64,000 nucleotides of DNA from Buchnera aphidicola (Formosaphis micheliae) (GTDB lineage Bacteria > Pseudomonadota > Gammaproteobacteria > Enterobacterales > Enterobacteriaceae), in contig NZ_CP135047.1 in assembly GCF_039403185.1 (NCBI RefSeq), positions 490,354 to 554,353 of the forward strand, given 5' to 3'. The position numbers and the translations under genes were made by a program. A model generated the notes under the pieces. The model saw only the letters and a list, made by a program, of their open reading frames with translations, was not told where the DNA came from and made no database searches. Positions 60,751-64,000 of the stretch are shown in pieces; within the stretch, counting starts at the first letter, position 1, and every line of letters begins with the position of its first letter.

Positions 60751-60842
60751 ATAGAATTATCAATTTAAATAACAATATATATATTTTATAATAATATTAT
60801 TCTTATTGTGAATTTGAAAATAAGCGATAATTTGAGGACGAT

Positions 60843-61349
60843 ATGAATTATTTTAATCTATTTAGTTTGCCTCAGATATTTAATATAGATCTTACAGTTT
60901 TATCTAAGAATTTTTATCAATTACAACGTAAATTTCACCCTGATCTCTTTTATAATTGTTCTCAATTAATTCAAAAAAAAATGCATAATCAATCTGTTGT
61001 AGTAAATCAGGGATATGAAATATTAAAAAATTATCTAAAACGTGCTGAATATTTGTTACTGTTAAATGACATTAATATTCAAGATCCATCATATACGATA
61101 TATGAAAAAAATTTTTTAATAGAACAGTTTCAATTTTATGAAGAGATTGAAGAATTAAAACGTTCTTCTTTAGATTTTAAATTATATAATGATTTATCTA
61201 ATCGTATTGATTTTAATATTAGAAAATATGAATTAGAAATGGAAAATTTTTTTATTTTAAAAGATTGGATAAATGCTTCTAATATAGTACGTAAATTATA
61301 TGTTTTTAAAAAAATAAAAAAATACTTAAATTATTTATTAGAAAAATAA
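60843..61349 (+). CDS. hscB: HscB, J-type co-chaperone for Fe-S transfer
   Basis: 168 residues (E. coli 171). The J-domain starts MNYFNLFSLPQIFNIDLTVL with the HPD motif at residues 32-34 (KFHPDLF), which stimulates the ATPase of HscA; the C-terminal three-helix domain (about 85-168) binds IscU. The ATG follows GAGGACG. In E. coli hscA comes right after it, and here only 58 nt separate it from fdx, so hscA is missing from its place. Its working partner may be HscA coded elsewhere or the general Hsp70, DnaK. Confidence 0.95.
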   Translation: MNYFNLFSLPQIFNIDLTVLSKNFYQLQRKFHPDLFYNCSQLIQKKMHNQSVVVNQGYEILKNYLKRAEYLLLLNDINIQDPSYTIYEKNFLIEQFQFYEEIEELKRSSLDFKLYNDLSNRIDFNIRKYELEMENFFILKDWINASNIVRKLYVFKKIKKYLNYLLEK

Positions 61350-61407
61350 ATATAATTGATTAATTAAATCTAATATTTTTAATTTTAAAATTAAGGACAT
61401 TTAAATT

Positions 61408-61728
61408 ATGCCAAAAATTAAATTTTTACCTCATGCTATTTTGTTACCAAAAGGTGGTGAATTTGATGCACAAGAAGGGGAAATTATTTTAGATGTTGCT
61501 TTAAGAAATAATGTAAATATTAATCATTTCTGTGAAAGATCGTGTGTTTGTACAACGTGTCATTGTATTATTAGAAAAGGTTTCACATCTTTATCGGATT
61601 GTGAAGAAAAAGAAGAAGATATTTTAGATAAAGCGTGGGGTTTAGAAGTAGAAAGTAGATTAAGTTGTCAAGCAAGAGTTGGAAATAAAGATTTAGAAAT
61701 AGAAATACCATTACAAATTTATAAATAA
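61408..61728 (+). CDS. fdx: 2Fe-2S ferredoxin of the isc system
   Basis: 106 residues (E. coli 111). Electron donor for cluster assembly on IscU; Fpr (38136) can reduce it. The 2Fe-2S ligands are Cys42, Cys48, Cys51 and Cys87 in [15 protein letters not shown] and [25 protein letters not shown] is the adrenodoxin-type signature. The start follows TTAAGGACAT. Last of the plus-strand isc genes; it converges with der, 51 nt between stops. Confidence 0.98.
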   Translation: MPKIKFLPHAILLPKGGEFDAQEGEIILDVALRNNVNINHFCERSCVCTTCHCIIRKGFTSLSDCEEKEEDILDKAWGLEVESRLSCQARVGNKDLEIEIPLQIYK

Positions 61729-61779
61729 TTTTATGTTCTTATTGAAATTTCTATTTTGATCTATAATAGGTGTGTTTTT

Positions 61780-63141
61780 TTATTTAATATATGGATTTTT
61801 AGTATCTTTAAAGTGTAATTTTATACATGAACCTATTAATTTTAATTCATTTTGATAGTAATTTTTAAGATATTTTATGTAAGATAATGTTAGATATTTT
61901 GTTTTTTTTCCATGAATAACTATAATTAGCGGGCTATAACCTCCAGAGTGAGCATATTGTAATTTTATTCGACTACCATTAATAAAAGGTGTATCATTTT
62001 TTTTAATTGCTTTTTTTAAAATAATTGTTAATTCAGAAGTGTTAAATTTTTTAGTATTTGATTGATAAGTGTCTTGTATTGATTTAAATATTTTTTTTAT
62101 TCCAAATTTATGAATAGCAGAAATAAAATGTATTTTATAAAATTTTATAAATCTCAATATGTAATGAGTATTTTTTTTTAGTTGATTTTTTTCTTGTTTG
62201 TTAAGCAAGTCATATTTATTAATTATAATTATAATAGATCTACCCATTTTAATTATTGTATTACATAAAGTTAAATCTTGATGAGTTATGTTTTCATATG
62301 CATTAATTACCAATAATACTATATCTGTTTCTTTTACGTAATTTAAGGTATCGTTTTGAATAATTTTATCTAAATTATTTTTTGGTTTATGTATACCAGC
62401 AGTATCAAAAAAAGTGAGTGAGTTATTAAAATTTTCCATAGGTATTTTAATAGTTTCACGAGTTGTACCAGGTTGATTATGCGTAATTAATCTATTCTGA
62501 TTAATTAAACCATTGATTAAGGTAGATTTGCCTACGTTAGGTTTTCCTATAACTGCTATTTTAATAGTATTTTTATTGGAGATAACGTTTTTTATTTTTT
62601 TTATAGAATTAATATTTATTTTTTTTATATCTTGGTTAGTTTCTTTTTTTAATGACGGGATAATGTATTGATTTAATAAAATATGAACATCTTCTTTTTT
62701 AAGTACTGAAAGGGCATGTATATTTTTAAAACCCAGAACGTAAAATTCAATTTTTGCTATATTTGAATTTATTTGATTATATTTATTTACTAATAGAATA
62801 GTTTTTTTTTGGTATATACGAATCATATTAGCAATTTCTTGATCTTCTGCAATTAATCCTTCTTTACTATTAACTACAAATAAAATTAAACTTGCTTCTT
62901 GAATTGCTACGATGGTTTGTTGTAGTATTTTTTTTTCTATTTTTTTTGTAGAAGATTTAATTCCAGCTGTATCTATAAAGTAGTATTTTTCTCCTTTTAC
63001 TATGATATTTCCATATTTTCTATCTCTCGTTAATCCTTCAAATTTATTTACTAAAGCATCATTTGTTTTTGTTAGTTTATTAAACAAAGTTGATTTACCA
63101 ACATTCATACGTCCGATTATTGTAATAACATTAGATTGCAT
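61780..63141 (-). CDS. der: Der (EngA), double GTPase for 50S assembly
   Basis: 453 residues, shorter than E. coli Der (490) mostly in the linker and C-terminal tail. Two Era-like G domains in tandem followed by a KH-like domain (about 365-453). Domain 1: G1 GRMNVGKST (10-18, with Met where Pro is usual), G3 DTAGI (57-61), G4 NKYN (119-122) in place of NKxD. Domain 2 is standard: GKPNVGKST (199-207), DTAGIHKP, NKYD (308-311). Der matures the large ribosomal subunit. An A9 run lies just before the NKYN codons (62802-62810). Confidence 0.96.
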   Translation of the reverse strand: MQSNVITIIGRMNVGKSTLFNKLTKTNDALVNKFEGLTRDRKYGNIIVKGEKYYFIDTAGIKSSTKKIEKKILQQTIVAIQEASLILFVVNSKEGLIAEDQEIANMIRIYQKKTILLVNKYNQINSNIAKIEFYVLGFKNIHALSVLKKEDVHILLNQYIIPSLKKETNQDIKKININSIKKIKNVISNKNTIKIAVIGKPNVGKSTLINGLINQNRLITHNQPGTTRETIKIPMENFNNSLTFFDTAGIHKPKNNLDKIIQNDTLNYVKETDIVLLVINAYENITHQDLTLCNTIIKMGRSIIIIINKYDLLNKQEKNQLKKNTHYILRFIKFYKIHFISAIHKFGIKKIFKSIQDTYQSNTKKFNTSELTIILKKAIKKNDTPFINGSRIKLQYAHSGGYSPLIIVIHGKKTKYLTLSYIKYLKNYYQNELKLIGSCIKLHFKDTKNPYIK

Positions 63142-63322
63142 AATTATAAATTTCGTATATTAAATAGTTAATTAAATGATATTTAAAATAATTTTTTATT
63201 TTTTAGTTAAATTAACTATAAACTCAATTTATATTAAGTCAATAGTCTTTTTTTATTTATGTTTTTATAATAATTTTAGACATAAATTATTATATTTCAA
63301 TTATGTATAAACTTTATTTTTT
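63142..63322. other. Leader of der and left flank of the origin
   Basis: 181 nt, A/T-rich, no frame. It should hold the der promoter. The sequence ACTTTATTTTTT just before the first repeat unit is a degenerate copy of the repeat end TTTTATTTTT. Confidence 0.4.
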
Positions 63323-63638
63323 ACATGCAAATAATTTTATTTTTTGACCTATTTTTTGTACTAATTTATAGACATTTTATTGTGTTTTTAGGTAGTTTTA
63401 TTTTTACATGCAAATAATTTTATTTTTTGACCTATTTTTTGTACTAATTTATAGACATTTTATTGTGTTTTTAGGTAGTTTTATTTTTACATGCAAATAA
63501 TTTTATTTTTTGACCTATTTTTTGTACTAATTTATAGACATTTTATTGTGTTTTTAGGTAGTTTTATTTTTACATGCAAATAATTTTATTTTTTGACCTA
63601 TTTTTTGTACTAATTTATAGACATTTTATTGTGTTTTT
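63323..63638. repeat. 83-bp exact tandem repeat, 3.8 copies
   Basis: Units begin with ACATGCAAATAA at 63323, 63406, 63489 and 63572, a constant 83-nt period. The first three are complete and look identical base for base; the fourth stops after GTGTTTTT at about 63638, lacking the AGGTAG end. Each unit carries TTTTTTGACCTATTTT and GACATTTTATTGTG. There are no spacers, so it is not a CRISPR array, no frame and no DnaA box. It is the only long repeat in the window and lies about 100 nt left of the DnaA boxes. Confidence 0.95.
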
Positions 63639-63736
63639 TTTTAAAAAATTCGTATTTTTTTATATTAATGAATACAAATAATTTTTTAATAAAAAAATAG
63701 GAAATTTTTTATTAAATTTAGTGAATAAAAAAATAC

Positions 63737-63745
63737 TTATACACA
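63737..63745 (+). promoter_or_regulatory. DnaA box TTATACACA
   Basis: Perfect match to TTWTNCACA; identical to E. coli R2. It lies 55 nt left of the second box, the same orientation. Confidence 0.82.
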
Positions 63746-63791
63746 GTTAATTCATATAATAAATTCTTTATATATCAATGATATGTAAGAG

Positions 63792-63800
63792 TTATCCACA
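63792..63800 (+). promoter_or_regulatory. DnaA box TTATCCACA
   Basis: Perfect strong-affinity DnaA box, identical to E. coli R1/R4, with flanking GAG and GG as in R4. Confidence 0.85.
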
Positions 63801-63810
63801 GGATATTCTT

Positions 63811-64000
63811 TCTCTAATAAGAATATATTATTTACTCGTTTTATATTTATCTTTAATTTAAAACTTAAAGAAAACTTCATTTTCTTTTTTTATTTTTTTA
63901 TTCTCCTAAACTAAATATATATCTTCCATATTGTTTTTATTTTTTGTATTATAAATAAATTATTTTATATATTTTTATGTTGTGGTAATAAGGTTGCTAT
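63811..64000. other. Right flank of the origin
   Basis: 190 nt, A/T-rich. No frame resembling MnmG (which starts with a GGGHAGTEAA-type FAD motif) has begun by the window end. Nothing else can be supported. Confidence 0.4.

Larger units (their letters stand above)
63640..63810. other. Replication origin oriC (core)
   Basis: A very A/T-rich stretch (63640-63736), suited to unwinding, is followed by DnaA boxes TTATACACA at 63737-63745 and TTATCCACA at 63792-63800, both perfect matches to the consensus and in the same orientation, as R2 and R4 of E. coli oriC. The context GAGTTATCCACAG also resembles the E. coli R4 region. In Buchnera the origin lies between der and mnmG (gidA), so mnmG is expected just beyond the right edge. 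No GATC is present in the region, so Dam/SeqA control is absent. Confidence 0.8.

Noticed and set aside
63323..63638. CRISPR array reading of the tandem repeats
   Set aside because: The units abut with no variable spacers, the period is constant at 83 nt and no cas genes are near.
1..64000. Insertion sequences, prophage, toxin-antitoxin or defence systems
   Set aside because: No transposase, integrase, phage or nuclease/toxin-like frames; all genes but one are conserved housekeeping or biosynthetic genes.

Overview
The window is a strongly AT-rich, single-copy, tightly curated gene set whose proteins and gene order match the aphid endosymbiont Buchnera aphidicola (Gammaproteobacteria, Erwiniaceae-like). 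Almost every protein aligns end to end with its Escherichia coli counterpart, spacers are nearly pure A/T, and there are no insertion sequences, phage genes or CRISPR arrays. Blocks such as aroK-aroB-rpe-trpS, pyrE-dut, rpsF-rpsR-rplI, hslVU, dapF-cyaY-(arg, his, pro tRNAs)-rho-trxA and iscS-iscU-hscB-fdx keep ancestral enterobacterial order with many genes deleted between them. The leucine operon leuABCD lies in this chromosomal segment between trxA and rep. In many Buchnera it is on a plasmid, so this points to a lineage with chromosomal leucine genes, as known for the Buchnera of Baizongia (gall-forming Eriosomatinae). That lineage assignment is inference.

Layout. 1-1414: tusC (cut by the window edge), tusD and fkpA. 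1415-2595: a gene-free gap where argD is expected. 2596-7633: tsgA, then trpS, rpe, aroB, aroK. 8127-11935: tRNA-Ser, deoD, deoB, prfC. 12866-19069: nfuA, bioH, ssb, dnaB, gshB, ruvX. 19371-24239: hemW, trmB, mutY, yggX, sbcB. 24334-25870: tRNA-Asn, tRNA-Ile(CAT), pyrE, dut. 26459-27624: ribosomal operon rpsF-rpsR-rplI. 28149-32808: purA, hflC, hflK, miaA. 34206-38885: orn, tRNA-Gly, rpmE, hslVU, fpr. 39114-42660: an unrecognised 407-residue protein and a YnfM-type MFS transporter. 42899-47029: dapF, cyaY, three tRNAs, rho, trxA. 47158-58460: leuDCBA, rep, ilvC, ilvD. 58633-63141: tRNA-Trp, iscS, iscU, hscB, fdx, der. 63142-64000: a gene-free region with an exact 83-bp tandem repeat and two perfect DnaA boxes, almost certainly the replication origin.

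How the genes work together. The metabolic genes fit a nutritional symbiont: ilvC, ilvD and leuABCD make branched-chain amino acids, aroB and aroK feed chorismate for aromatic amino acids, and dapF makes meso-diaminopimelate for lysine and wall. pyrE, purA, dut, deoD and deoB handle nucleotides. Iron-sulfur assembly (iscS, iscU, hscB, fdx, cyaY, nfuA) serves Fe-S enzymes seen here (LeuC, IlvD, MutY, HemW). The cysteine desulfurase also feeds the tus relay for tRNA thiolation, alongside miaA and trmB.

Most worth a second look: the orphan protein at 39114-40337; the identical 83-bp repeats beside the origin; chromosomal leuABCD with a 472-bp break between leuA and leuB; absence of hscA although IscU keeps the HscA-binding motif; Der with Asn for the guanine-specificity Asp in its first G domain; thioredoxin with a CNPC active site; and long perfect palindromes behind hslU, fpr and ilvC.
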